The position numbers and the translations under genes were made by a program. A stretch of DNA of 64,000 bases from Cryptomeria japonica. Lineage: Eukaryota > Streptophyta > Pinopsida > Cupressales > Cupressaceae. Location of the stretch: NCBI RefSeq assembly GCF_030272615.1, contig NC_081410.1:504486942-504550941 (forward strand), read 5' to 3'. Shown here one piece after another: positions 21,563 through 33,078 of the stretch (its first letter is position 1; each line of letters opens with the position of its first letter). A model generated the notes under the pieces. That model made no database searches and was not told where the DNA came from. It saw only the letters and a list, made by a program, of their open reading frames with translations.

Positions 21563-22176
21563 ATAATGTTTGTATTGTTTCGAGATTTCAGAGTAATCCT
21601 AGAGAAAATCATGAGATTGCGGTGAAAAGGATTTTTAGATACTTGCAAGGTACATCAGAATATGGCTTGTGGTACCCTAAGGATGATAACTTTACTTTAT
21701 GTGCATATACAGATGCTGATTTGGCTGGAGATATTGATGACCGAAAAAGCACTTCCGGTGGAGCTTTCTTTCTTGGAAAGAATTTAATTTCATGGATCAG
21801 CAAGAAACAGTCGTGTACTTCTTTATCTACTACTGAAGCTGAGTATGTTGTTGCTGCTACTAACTGTACACTTTTTTTATGGATGAAGAAAATGTTGAAG
21901 GATATAAAGGTGGATTGTGATGCACCAGTAGTTATTCACTATGATAACTCTGCTGCTATTGATATATCAAAGAATCTGGTATTTCATTCTAAAACAAAGC
22001 ACATATCTATCAAGTATAACTTTTTGAAGGAAAAGGTAGAAGTAAATGAAGTTAGACATGTTTATGTGAACACTAAAGAGCAGATTGCAGATATTTTCAC
22101 TAAACCTTATCCCAAGGAATCATTTGAGTACCTAAGAGATAGATTGGGAGTTTCTGCCCTTCCGGTAGAGACTTGA
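21559..22176 (+). pseudogene. RNase H of element D (open over 205 codons)
   Basis: From NNVCIVSRFQSNPRENHE through AYTDADLAGDIDDRKSTSGG (about 21706), SLSTTEAEYVVA (21826), HYDNSAAIDISKN (21940) and EQIADIFTKPYP (22078) to the TGA after ALPVET. All acidic RNase H residues I can place are retained. The ATG at 21559 is an accident of the upstream deletion; this part was the C-terminus of Pol. Confidence 0.8.
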
Positions 22177-22555
22177 TTGATGTGGTTTGACATCAGTCCG
22201 ACATGCATTATCAGAGATATTATTCATTCTGGCACTGATGTGGGATGCTACTACTCAGGGGGAGTAGTTATCTTTATGATTCAGTGGTTTATGTTTTTTC
22301 TTTGATATTTTGTCAGATTTCTAGCATTGATGTCAAAGGGGGAGAGATATTGGTGTGAAAAAGACCAAGAAAGAAAAAGAAAAAGTCAAAGGGGGAGAGA
22401 TATGAATAGGTAAAGTAAAGGGAAGAGATATTGCCGTTTAGAGCTATATGTGGAAGATTATTGGTTTTCTTCCATTAGGGGAGACTTGTTTGGCATTTCT
22501 TGGTACTTAGATGTTTTTCACATCTAGTGTTGCCATCAATGCCAAAGGGGGAGAT
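22177..22555 (+). other. 3' untranslated region of D with repeated polypurine tracts
   Basis: No gene. Purine tracts recur: CAAAGGGGGAGAGATAT near 22335, again near 22386, AAAGGGAAGAGATATTG near 22418, TTAGGGGAGAC near 22477 and the LTR-adjacent GCCAAAGGGGGAGAT (22541-22555). Multiple polypurine tracts before the 3' LTR are a known trait of Sirevirus-type copia elements. Confidence 0.7.
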
Positions 22556-23600
22556 TGTTGGCCATTTGGTGGAATTGATTATTTGTTTCATTGATTTTTT
22601 GTCATTGATGCCAACACTAGTTGTTTGGATGCTTTACCGACACCCTTCTGGTCCGGTAGGTTGAGTGGCTTCTGGTTCCGGCGAGGGTTTCACCGATAGA
22701 GATTTTGATGAAGATCTTTGATGAATTGTATAAGTGGTGTTGGTGCAGCTTCTGGTGGAGTTTCAAGATGTTGTTGGTGATCATTGTTGTAGCGTGTGGA
22801 CCTATACTGGGTCCCAGTTGATCTAGGTTATGGGTCATCTTTAATTTAACGTGTGGATTGGACCTCTCGATGTATTTCTAGGATGTCTAATGTGTTGGAA
22901 ATTATTTGTTTGGTCTAAGGTCGAGATGGTTTATAAATATGTAATTGGTTTATTATCTGGTGGCTGACATAATTGTTTATGGTCGAGGGTTTGTATATAT
23001 AGATGTAAGATCTCATTGTAGATCATCATGGTTATGTTAGAGGTCATGGTCAAGGAATGTAATGTGCGAATAATATAATATCATTCAAGTAGAGAATTTG
23101 GTCGATCATTGGAGATCAAATTTGGTGTATGTAAGAGGATTTAGTCCTCCAGTATTGAGCTTAACCTGAATTGTAATCAAGCATAGGAGATGCTATCTTC
23201 TGTAATTCAACACTTCTTTGGCTTGTGTTCTAGATTTCTATGTAGTCAGTGAGGCTCCTTTTGTGATGAGCAGTGCACGCTAGGTTGTTGCCCTTCCTGC
23301 AAGTGTAGGCCCCTCAATTGTAATTCGCATACTTACTGCAGAAGTATTATCTGACTATGGGTAGGCTTCCCACCGTAGTTTTTCCATTTACTGGGTTTTC
23401 CACATATAAATCTTGGTGTCATGTGGATGGTTTTTATTGTGTGATTATTGTTTAAGCTTTATTGGTTTAACAACTATTCTGGTATTAATGTTTTGGGTTC
23501 CGGTATTAATGTGTTTTTAATTGCTAATAGTTCTAGTAATCTGTGACAACTGATTCACCCCCCCTCTAAGTTGTCTTTCGATTATTTGAACTATCTAACA
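22556..23600 (+). repeat. 3' LTR of element D
   Basis: TGTTGGCCATTTGG to ...CTATCTAACA. Very similar to 17097-18150 except the 27-bp loss between GATCAT repeats and scattered, mostly transition, differences. Confidence 0.85.
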
Positions 23601-24372
23601 CAATCCTCCTCCGCCAGGATTGGATAAGGACATTGAAAATGATTGTAGAGCTAAAGAAGCCCTTTTGTGTGCACTTTCTGATCAGCAAGTTAGGGGACTA
23701 ACCAACAAATCAACTGCAAAGGCTATATGGGATAAATTGGAGACTCTGAATGAAGGTGACCCTATTGTTAAAATTTCTAAACTTGATGGTTACTGGGTGA
23801 GATATGAGAACTTGAAGATGGAAGAAGATGAAAGGATTACTTCTTTTATGGAGAGAGTTAATAAAATTGTCATGGGAATTCAATGTTGTGGTGGATCTAT
23901 GAGCAAAGATGAAATAGTTTCTAAAGTATTGAGAGCTTTTCCATCAGATTATAAGATGAAGGCTACTGCAATTAATGAGTTGAGAGCAATGGAAAACACC
24001 TTTTCTAATAGGGAGACCTTGGTTGGGAAGTAATGTGCTTTTGAGCTTGAGGAATTTGGTCCTTCTGGATTTTCAAAATCTGAACCTTCTTTTCATGCAT
24101 CTACATCATCTACTAACAAGAGTGATTGGAAAGCCTTATATGCTAAGGAACTGGAGGAAATGAAGAAACAAGATAAAGAGATTGAGCAACTTGAAGCCCT
24201 ATTTTCTAGAAGAGTACCTAAAGGTCTGGTAGGAAGTAAGTATGAAGGAAAGTCACCTTTTAAATGTTTTGCATGTGATAAGATAGGTCATTTTGCATCT
24301 AGATGTCCTGAAAGGAATTCCAGATTTGAGGAAAGAGATAGAAGATCTTTTGGGCCTAACCATGATTATTAG
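23601..24372 (+). pseudogene. Gag of element C, second part
   Basis: Continues C gag after D: PPPPGLDKDIENDCRAKEALL, then the UBN2 core (IWDKLETLNEGDPIVKI, MGIQCCGGSMSKDEIVSKVL). A TAA at 24031 interrupts GK*CAFELEE. The zinc knuckle is CFACDKIGHFASRC (24268-24309). Ends at a TAG after NHDY (24370). Confidence 0.8.
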
Positions 24373-25957
24373 AATAGGTATAAGGACATAAGGAACAAAT
24401 ATAAATCATGCTACTATGTGGATGAGGAAGGTGTGACTGATTCTGATGATGAAACTACACAAGATTTAGCTAGTGGATCCGACAGTGGAAAGGAGTGGGT
24501 ATTCTTGGCTATCAAGGAAGATGATTTGGTACTTGAAGAAAAGACCCTTGCTGCTAAATTTGAAGACAAGGATAAGTGGGTGATAGACACTGGATGCTCA
24601 CATCATATGACTGGAGATAAAAGGAAGTTTCTATCTTTGCAAGAATTTGATGGCGGTATGATTAGTTTTGGAGATGGCAAAGCATGCATGATCAAGGGAA
24701 GAGGAACTATAGCATTGGATGGTAAGAATAATACTGATAGTGTTTATTATGTTGAAGGTTTAAGGCATAATCTTTTGTGTAGGACAATTGGTGTATAAGG
24801 GATTTCAGTTACAGTTCAAGGATGGAAAATGCAAGGTTATCAACAGATCTAGATTAGAGATTGCAACCGGTACTTAGACTAAAGGTAACATCTTTTATTT
24901 GAACTCCGATGAGAAAACATGTTTCGTTGCAAAAATTGATGACAATTGGCTATGGCATAAGAGGTTGTGTCATGTAAATTTTGATTGCATTGTAAAGATG
25001 AGTTCTACTAAGGCAGTTAGAGATATACCTAAGATGTGAAGCCCTATAATCCGGTATGTAAGGAATGTCAAATGGGAAAACAAGTCAGAACTTCTTTTAA
25101 GAGTATACAAGATAAATCCAATGATGCTCTTAATCTTATTCATACTAATTTGTGTGGTTCTAATAGAATCAAAAGTTTTTCAGGGTGATAGATATTTTAC
25201 GCTAATCATTGATGACTATTCTAGAATGATGTGGGTTACTTTTCTAAGGGAGAAATCACAAGCATTTGGAAAGTTTAAAATCTTTAAATCTAAAGTTGAG
25301 ACAGAGGCAGGATTAAAGCTTAAATTCGTAAGGTCTGATTAGGGTGGAGAATTCACATCCGGTGAATTTAACAGTTATTGTGAAATGAATGGGATAAGGA
25401 GACAGTTATCTATACCCCGGACACCTCAACAAAATGGATCTCTGGAAAGGAAGAATATAACTATCTTGGATGTGGCTAGAACTATGATGATGGAAGCTAA
25501 TCTGCCTCATATCTACTGGAGAGAAGTTTTGAACACAATGATATGCACATTCAATAGAGTTCATATCAAAGGAGACACCAGTAAGACACCTTATGAGTTA
25601 TGGTTTGGTCATACACCTACAATTAAGTATTTTAAAATCTTTGGTAGTAAATGTGATATCAAAAGAGATGATTACATTGGAAACTTTGATCCTAGATGTG
25701 ATGAAGGGATATTTCTTGGTTATTCTAATGAAAGAAAAGAATATAGATGTTATAACTAAAGATTGTAGAGAATTGTGGAGAGCATTAATGTCAAGGTGGA
25801 TGAGCAGAATAGAAGTCAAATCAGAACTTATGAGAGAGAACCGATAGTGGAAATGATCATAATTGAACAGGTCGAACCTACATCGGAACAAAATATTGAA
25901 TCAGTTACTCCGATAGCATCAAAAAGCTCAACAGTAACTGAAGATCAGAGCAGATGA
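24373..25957 (+). pseudogene. Protease and integrase of element C
   Basis: Acidic linker, then KWVIDTGCSHHMTGDKRKF (about 24574-24630) with DTG at the active site, and GLRHNLL (24762) followed by a frameshift. WLWHKRLCHVNFDCIV (about 24949) is the pre-integrase domain. The integrase core reads LIHTNLCGSNRI (Asn for catalytic Asp, about 25134), then a frameshift, VRSD*GGEFTS (about 25330) and NGSLERKN (about 25433, Glu kept). The YFKIFGSKC and DEGIFLGYSNE tail is open to about 25757. Stops at 25340 and 25757. Confidence 0.75.
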
Positions 25958-26791
25958 ACAAAAAGTCAGAAGACTCCTAAGTATGTAAAGTTAAATCATT
26001 CAAAAGATCAGATAATTGGAGACAAGAATAAAGGAGTGATGACAAGAGGGAGGTTGGAAGTTGATGAGGTATGTTTAATTTCTAAAATTGAACCGGCATT
26101 AGTAATTGAAGCATGTAAAGATGAATGTTCGATGAGAGCTATGGAAGAAGAATTAGATCAGATAGAAAAGAATAACACATGGACTTTAGTTCCCTGGCCT
26201 AAAAATAAGAATGTTATTGGAACTAACTGGGTTTTTAGGAACAAATTGAATGAAGATGGACAAGTTGTGAGGACTGAGGCTAGACTGGTTTGTAAAGGAT
26301 ATTCTGATAAGGAAGGAATTGATTATGATGAGACTTTTGTTCCGGTAGCTAGGATTGAAGTTGTGAGATTATTTCTTGCTTATGTTGCCCATAAGAACTA
26401 AAATTTTTATCAGATGGATGTTAAGTGTGCATTTTTGAATGGAGATCTTGAAGAGGAAGTTTATATTGAGCAGCCTGATGGATTTTCACTTTCAGATGAC
26501 AAAAACATGGTTTGCAGGTTAAGGAAAGCTTTATATGGATTGAAACAAGTCCCTAGAGCTTGGTATTCAAGATTGGATAAATATCTTTTAAATCTTGGTT
26601 TCACTAGAGGTAATGCTGATAATAATTTATATTATAAGATCACTAATAATGACATATTGATTGTTGAAGTCTTTGTTGATGATATCATTTTTGGAGGTGA
26701 AGATAAGTTATGTATGGAATTCTCTAATAAAATGAAGAATGAATTTGAGATGTCTATGATTGGGGAGATGAAATTTTTCTTAGGTTTATAG
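25958..26791 (+). pseudogene. Reverse transcriptase of element C
   Basis: From [18 protein letters not shown] through [42 protein letters not shown] and [21 protein letters not shown] to [16 protein letters not shown] (about 26665-26712). The active site is FVDD rather than YVDD. A TAA at 26399 and a TAG at 26789 (KFFLGL*) are the main defects; no frameshift lies between 26036 and 26791. Confidence 0.8.
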
Positions 26792-27577
26792 ATTACTCAG
26801 ACTGATAGAGGTATTTTCATCTGAAAAACTAAGTATGCTAGGGAATTGTTGAAGAGATTTGGTACGTAAAATTCTAAACCGCTTGGTACTCCTATGGTTA
26901 CAAGTGAGAAATTGACTAAGATGGATGCATCATCACTGGTAAATCCTACAAGGTACAAGTCTATGATTTGAGGTTTGTTATATCTAACTCAGACTAGACT
27001 AGATATAATAAATGCAGTTTATATTGTATCAAGATATCAGAGTGATCTTATAGAGAATCATGGGAGTGCGGTGAAAAGGATTTTTCAGGTATTTGCAAGG
27101 AACAACTGAATATGGTTTGTGGTATCCTAAAGATGATAGTTTTACACTATGTACATATACAGATGGAGATTGGGCTGGAGATGTTGATGACTAGAAGAGC
27201 ACATCCAGTGGAGCTTTCTTTCTTGGAAAGAAACTTGTTTCATGGATCAACAAGAAGCAGTCATGTTCCTCTTTATCTACTACTAAAGCTGAGTATGTTG
27301 TTGCTTCTACTAATTGTACACAAGTTCTATGGATGAAGCAAATGTTGAAGGATATAAGGGTGGATTGTAATAAACTGGTAGTTATTCACTGTGATAACTC
27401 TATTGTTATTGACATATCAAAGAATCCAGTATTTCATTCTAAGACAAAGCACATATCTATCAAGTATAACTTCTTGAAGGATAAGGTGGAATCAAATGAA
27501 GTCAGATTGGTTTGAGGAACCATTTGAGTACTTTAGAGATAGATTGGGAGTTTTTGCCCCTTCGGTAGAGACTTGAG
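26792..27577 (+). pseudogene. RNase H of element C, with stops and a short deletion
   Basis: Recognisable RNase H from TKYARELLKRFGT, SMI*GLLYLTQT, then frameshifts near 27090. The CDNSIVIDISKNPVFHSKTKHISIKYNFL segment is clear (27391-27475). After NEVRLV at 27512 the text jumps to EPFEYFRDRLGVF; the expected EQIADIFTKPLPK block (about 50-60 bp) is deleted. Confidence 0.7.
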
Positions 27578-28041
27578 TGATGTTGATTGGCATCAGTCCG
27601 GTATGCATTTATCAGACCTATCATTCATTCTGGATTGATGTGTTGGTGCTACTACTCTGGGGGAGTATTTAGCTATGTGATTCAGTGGATTTATGATTTT
27701 TATTTGATGTTTAAGTCATATTTTCGGCATTGATGTCAAAGGGGGAGAGATATATGTGAAAAACATAGCTTAACAAAATATCAGTCAAAGGGGAGAGAAC
27801 GGAGCTTAACAGAGATATCAATCTAAGGGAGAGATTGTTGGCACAAGGAGGAGGAACAAAATTTCAGATTGGTTGTATCCCATTAGGGGATTTTGGTCTA
27901 TGTCTGGTTAATTGGTTCAGAACTTCATATCATCTTGGGGAGATTGTTGGATGTCTTCCATTGGGGGAGACTTGTTTGGCATTTCTTGGCACTTGGATGT
28001 TTTTCACATCTAGTGTTGCCATCAATGCCAAAGGGGGAGAT
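27578..28041 (+). other. 3' untranslated region of C with repeated polypurine tracts
   Basis: No gene. GTCAAAGGGGGAGAGATAT near 27735, GTCAAAGGGGAGAGA near 27783, AAGGGAGAGATTGTTGG near 27825, TTGGGGAGATTGTTGG near 27935, TTGGGGGAGAC near 27960 and AAAGGGGGAGATTGTTGG at the LTR. Three of these copies include the LTR start TGTTGG, as if polypurine tract plus LTR edge had been duplicated. Confidence 0.7.
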
Positions 28042-29279
28042 TGTTGGCAATTTGGAGGAATTGATTATGTGTTACATTAATGTTTGTCATTGATGTCAGC
28101 ACTAGTTGTTTTGTTGTCTATCGACTTCCGGTAGAGTGGTTGGTCTTTGATGTTGATTTGGAGATTTGTCTCTAGTTTTGGTCCAGTTGTTGGAATTGGT
28201 TGGATTGGTTATTCATGTGTTCCTGATGTGTATCACATTCAGTTGGTTAGGGATTTGATGATCTGGATGCTATCATTTGTTCTAGTAAGACTTTTTGTTA
28301 CCAGTAAGGGTTTTACCAGTGGCGCTTTGTTGAAGATCTTTTGATGAATCTAATAAGTGGTGTTGGTGCGGCTTCTAGAAGGTTATCCGGATGTTGATGG
28401 TTATCATGTTCATGGTGTTTCATTTGGCTTATGGTGACCTATTTTAGGTTTGGTTGTTATTTTGTTAGGTTATGGACTGGTTTATGTAATGTGTTCGTTG
28501 ATACTCTAGATCCGTCACTGGTTGCATTTATTGTTTGGTTTATGTTGTTTTGGTCTTAGGCCGACTTGGTTTATCATTGGTTTATGGGATTATGTAACGG
28601 ATTTATTGTATTATCTTTCAGGTGGCCGAACTAATTGTTTAGGTCCTGGGTTGGTATAAATATGATGTAAGATCTCTTTGTAGATCATGGCTATGGTGAT
28701 GGGTTTATGGGTTATGCAACTATCGGTGTGTGAATAAGGTTGTAATCATATGTAGAGAGTTTGGTCAATCATAGGTGATCAAATTGGGTTGGTGAAAGAG
28801 GTTTAAGAACTCTGGTATTGATCTTAACCGGAACTATACTTAGGCATAGGTGATGCTACTCTTGCAGTTCACTCTTCTTTCCGGATTGTAGTCTGGATTT
28901 ATTTTGTATTTAGTGAGGCTCATTTTGTGATGAGCACTACACTCTAGGTTATTGGCCTTCCTACATGTGTAGGCCCCTCTTTTTGTAATCACATACTTAC
29001 TACAAAAGTATATATTATCTGACTATGTGTAGGCTTCCCACCATGATTTTTCCCTTTACCATTTTTTCCACGTACAAATCTTGGTGTTATCTTTTGTGGA
29101 TAGTTGGTAAATGTTCTATGGCTTATATTTGTGCTTAACTGTTATATCTTCTATTCCAATATTTGGTTTATATAATCTGGTAATAAGGTTTTAAAGCTTA
29201 AAGATCTATAATCTATTGACAATTGATTCACCCCCCCCCCCCCTCTTAGTTGTCCACCGACTATGTGAGTTGTCTAACA
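28042..29279 (+). repeat. 3' LTR of element C
   Basis: TGTTGGCAATTTGG to ...GTCTAACA, then the target duplication gatgg. Pairs with 15618-16859. C-tract of 13 C near 29230. Confidence 0.85.
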
Positions 29280-29284
29280 GATGG

Positions 29285-30261
29285 TGACATGTCACAACCC
29301 ATGTGAGAAATTAAAATACTATTTTGGTGTGATTAAGGATGGAATTTCTTGGGAAATAACGAAGAGCATAGAAGAATGTTTTAAGGGTTTGACTGCTTAT
29401 CAGATCGATGTGCAATGTTGTGTTATGATTATTCAATGGTTGAAATTATCTTGATATTTTTGTAATAATCTGTATGATGATTTGTAATGATCTATGATGT
29501 AAATTCATTTTAATTTTGATGTATCTAGGGTTTTGTAACTGACAAAGATGTAAAGTGTATTTAGGTCAGTTTTGATGAAGTTTATTATGTCAGTAATCTG
29601 AGAAAAGAGTGTGTAGGTGAACCAGAGGTGTGTGTCTACAAGAGTGAAGCAGATTAGAGCTGAAGTGGATCTAAAGAAGAAAGTGGGAAGTGTTATTTCT
29701 AGATTTTTCATTTGTTGTTCCCTAATAGTTGCAGCAGGTTCAAAATCCCTTAAAAAGGTAGGTCCTAACAAGCCTTGTTTATGTAAATCCCCTAACCGGG
29801 TAGCTCAACAACTTGAGTTTAAATCCTCCCGTGAAGTTGCTTCTAATAGGAAAAAGCTCCTAACAGATCTCATATTGTAAATCACTTGACTGGGTGACTC
29901 CTAACTGGGCATCATTGTAAGCTCCTACTAGGGCACATTCTGAAACAGTGCATTATCTTGTGGGTACCAATTCCTACCATAGTTTTTCCCATTTGGGTTT
30001 CCATGTGAAAATCCTGGTGTTCATATGGTGATTGATTTGTGTTTGTGTTAAGTTGATATCTTTCTATTGCATGGATGATATGGAACACTTAAATGAGCAG
30101 TTTGGTAAATCCGATTAGTAGATTTATTTTAGTGGCTATCGGTATTGGTTTTGATCTGTTTTAGTGAAGTATTGATCAGTTTGGTTTAAGATTTCAGTTT
30201 TTTATTAATACCGATTCACACCCCCCCCCCTCTTAGAATTAACTGGATCCTCTAAATAACA
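29285..30261 (+). repeat. X 5' LTR, second part (right of insertion C)
   Basis: Ends ...CTCTAAATAACA before a primer-binding site, with GATTCACACCCCC.. CTCTTAG at 30209-30235. Similar to the LTR piece at 1-821. Non-coding; the small ORFs are not credible. Confidence 0.75.
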
Positions 30262-30263
30262 AT

Positions 30264-30276
30264 TGGTATCAGAGTG
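30264..30276 (+). other. Primer-binding site of element X
   Basis: TGGTATCAGAGTG, one or two changes from the initiator Met consensus. Confidence 0.75.
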
Positions 30277-30331
30277 TTAGGTCGTCTATGTGCAGGATGC
30301 TTAATAGCTTGAGGAAAAGATCAGAAAGAAA

Positions 30332-31199
30332 ATGATGGAGGGTCCGAAATTCACTAAGGACAACTACACAATATGGAAAGATAGAATGAAGATTTATATC
30401 AAAGGTATGGTTTCTTAGTTTTGGCAACATGTTACTACTAAATATGTACCCCCTACCGGTCCTCTAACTCCAGATCAACTTAAGGAGCAACAGGAAAACA
30501 ATCAAAAATTGGAAGCCATTGTAAATGCATTGTCTGATATTGAATACATTGATGTACATGGATTAGAAACTGTATTTGAAGTTTAGGAGAAATTACAACT
30601 AATCTATGGTGGTGATAAACATGTTCAAAAAGCTAAGGAAGAGAGTCTTAGAGGTAAATTTGATGATATGAGAATGGTAGAAGGTGAAAATATAGCTCAA
30701 TATGGACAAAGGATCAAAGAGGTTGCCGATGGTATTAAAAGTGCTTGAGGAAAGATTGAAGATGATATTTTTGTAAGTAAGATGCTTAGAACTCTTTTAC
30801 CTACCTATGCAATCAAAGTTTCTGCTATTCAAGAGTTAAGGTCACTGTTGATTCACTTATTGGTAAATTGACTACATTTGAATTGAATATTTTTGATAAT
30901 AGTGTTTCTAAGTCATCTAAATCAGCTTTTAAGGCATCTATAACTGGTACACCAATGAGAAAAGGAAAAGACGTATGTCATAGTTATGATTGCAGATCAA
31001 GTCATGGTGGTATCAGGGCAGATGTGGATGATGAAGACAACTTAATGGAGTGTGAAGCTCTTTTGGCTAAGAGACTTCTAAGGGGCACTCGCAAATATAA
31101 AGGTAAACTACCTCTTAACTGTTTCTCTTGCAATAAGATTGGACAGATAGCTGCAAACTATCCTAACAGTGATAGAAAGGAGAAGTTGGAAGTAAGGAT
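30332..31199 (+). pseudogene. Gag of element X, proximal part
   Basis: ATG at 30332 opens MMEGPKFTKDNYTIWKDRMK, the Gag N-terminus. The UBN2 region (EKLQLIYGGDKHVQKAKEESL; VSKMLRTLLPTYAIKV) has TAG/TGA stops at about 30416, 30583 and 30746 and a frameshift near 30840. The zinc knuckle near 31117 reads CFSCNKIGQIAANY, with His to Gln and the last Cys to Tyr, so it cannot bind zinc normally. The frame is cut at 31199 by Y1. Confidence 0.75.
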
Positions 31200-31638
31200 G
31201 ATAGAAAAAGCACCACCAGTGGAGAATTCTTTCTTGGAAACAAACTAGTTTCTTGGTCGAGTAAGAAACAAAGTTGTACATCTTTATCAATAGCAAAATC
31301 AGAATATGTTGCAGCAGCAACTAACTGTACACAGGTACTATGGCTTAAGCAAATGTTGAAAGACATAAAGGTAAAATGCAAGGAACCTATTACTATCTAT
31401 TGTGATAACACTACAGCAATTGATATATCTAAGAATCTGGTATTACATTCTAAAACCAAACATGTTTCTATCAAACTGAATTTTCTAAGGGAAAAAGTTG
31501 AAGCAAAGGAGATAAAACTGGTTTATGTGAATACTAAAGAGCAGATTGTAGATATTTTCACTAAACCTTTGCCTAAGGAAACTTTTGAATATCTCAGAGA
31601 TTAGCTTGGAGTCATACCACCACCGGTAGAGACTTAGA
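31200..31638 (+). pseudogene. RNase H C-terminal fragment of Y1
   Basis: DRKSTTSGEFFLGNKLVSW-type start, then SLSIAKSEYVAAATNCTQVLWLKQMLKDI and YCDNTTAIDISKNLVLHSKTKH. EQIVDIFTKPLPKETFEYL is intact, then a TAG near 31603. It ends at PPPVET* like Y2. Confidence 0.75.
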
Positions 31639-32025
31639 CAATTGATGATTATCATCAACCGGCAGAATTAACAAAGAAATCTTTTAATCCGATCTTTGAT
31701 GAGGAAGCTACTTCTCAGGGGGAGTAGTTGGTATATTGAAATGATTGGTATTTTGTATATGAACTTGGTTTTATTGTAACTTTGGCATTTGATGTCAAAG
31801 GGGGAGAGATATCTATGGAAAAACTCATTATCTTTATTATCTTTTTGGGGGAGATTGGTATGGAAAAACTTTGGAAAACACATGTTGCTCCCAAGGGGAG
31901 AGATTGTTGTTTAGGAGAGATTATTACTTTCTGGTTATAATCTTTTTGGAGATTGTTGGTTTTGGGTACTTGGCACTTTGATGGTTTTTCCATCTTGTGT
32001 TGCCATCAATGCCAAAGGGGGAGAT
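31639..32025 (+). other. 3' untranslated region of Y1 with repeated polypurine tracts
   Basis: No gene. CTCAGGGGGAGTAG near 31717, GTCAAAGGGGGAGAGATAT near 31794, TTGGGGGAGATTGG near 31846, CAAGGGGAGAGATTGTTG near 31893 and GCCAAAGGGGGAGAT before the LTR. Confidence 0.7.
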
Positions 32026-33078
32026 TGTTGGTATTTTGGTATGGTTTTGTCATTGATGTCAACACCTACTAAAACACTAGCACTTTGGAGATCTAGCAAC
32101 ATTCACTGGCAAGCAAGTAACTATTGCATAGTTACTGGTATATGGTACACCGGCAAGATATAATGATCATCGGCACTTGGAATGGTATGGAAAACACTTG
32201 GTAATGTCAAAGACATCATCTGGACATCTTGTCCTAGAGTTTTGTTCATTGGTATATTCATAGTTGCATATTTGTTGTTACCGGCAAATAGGTCTAGGGT
32301 TACACCAGCAGGTTTATCTTTTCCAGATCAACATGGCACACTATAGAGATGATTAATTATTGTTGTAAATGCATTAAGCCAACATGTTCAATCGGTTATT
32401 GCATCAGACATTGTGTTGTTTGCAAAATGTTGTTATTGTAATATCTTGTAGAGCCGACCTACTAAAATTTGTCTTAGGTTATGGTATAAATGTAAGATCT
32501 TACTTGTAAGATCAAATGTGGAATGCGAAAAAGGATTGTGTGAAGGTATATGCGAGATTAAGTAGAGCTATACACGCAAACATCATCTGAAGATCGAAGG
32601 AGGGTGTTTGTGGAAGCATATAAGCATTACACCGGTACTGAATCCAGCATATGGAGATGCTATTTTGTGCGGTACATTCTTATTGGATTTAACCATCCAA
32701 CTGTAGTCAATGTGACTCCCATTTTGTGATTGAGCGGCGAGCTCTAGGCTATTGGCCTTTCTGCATGTGCAAACCCCATTTATGTACACTTACTATCTGT
32801 AGTAGTATCATATGATTATGGGTAGGGTTTCCCATCGTGGTTTTTCCCCTTACAGGGTTTCCACATACAAATATTGGTGTTAGGTGTTGTGGATGACTTT
32901 GTGTTTATGTTTCATGCACTAATCATTACCGGTATAGCAATTAACTGTTATAACTATCTACCGGCATACTTAACTAGTTTACTGGTATTAAGCATTAAGT
33001 TGGTTAAATTGTTTTTGGTATAAATTTATTTGACAACTGATTCACCTCCCCCCTCTCAGTTGTCTCCGGGACCTAACA
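32026..33078 (+). repeat. LTR of Y1
   Basis: TGTTGGTATTTTGG to ...GGGACCTAACA; matches both LTRs of Y2 along its length. No gene. Confidence 0.85.

Larger units (their letters stand above)
17097..23600 (+). mobile_element. Ty1/copia element D nested in the gag of C
   Basis: LTR ends are TGTTAGCC at 17097 and CTAACA at 23600. Flanks are caata (17092-17096) and caatc (23601-23605), a 5-bp duplication with one change. Outside D the C gag reads continuously (..MNLASSN then PPPPGLDKD). D has gag, protease, integrase, RT and RNase H, with an internal deletion between RT and RNase H. Confidence 0.85.
15618..29279 (+). mobile_element. Ty1/copia element C, containing nested element D
   Basis: The two LTRs (1242 and 1238 bp) bound a full copia order. 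The 5-bp gatgg occurs at 15613-15617 and 29280-29284, an exact target duplication. Gag is split at 17096/23601 by D. All genes are broken. Related in sequence to D, so one family member inserted into another. Confidence 0.85.
31200..33078 (+). mobile_element. 5'-truncated copy of family Y (Y1) inserted in X gag
   Basis: Contains only the end of RNase H, the 3' untranslated region and one LTR of family Y, closely matching Y2 at 41205-43093. aggat stands on both sides (31195-31199 and 33079-33083), and X gag continues at 33079 in matching style (RIYKGKGKKQCYVVVDEG). The left end falls inside RNase H at GATAGAAAAAGCACC. Either a truncated cDNA was integrated, or a full insertion lost its left part through a GGAT microhomology. 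Confidence 0.75.

Noticed and set aside
29285-33078. Chimeric element with two different LTRs (X left, Y right)
   Set aside because: X gag resumes at 33079 after an aggat repeat, so Y1 is an insertion within X and not its 3' end.
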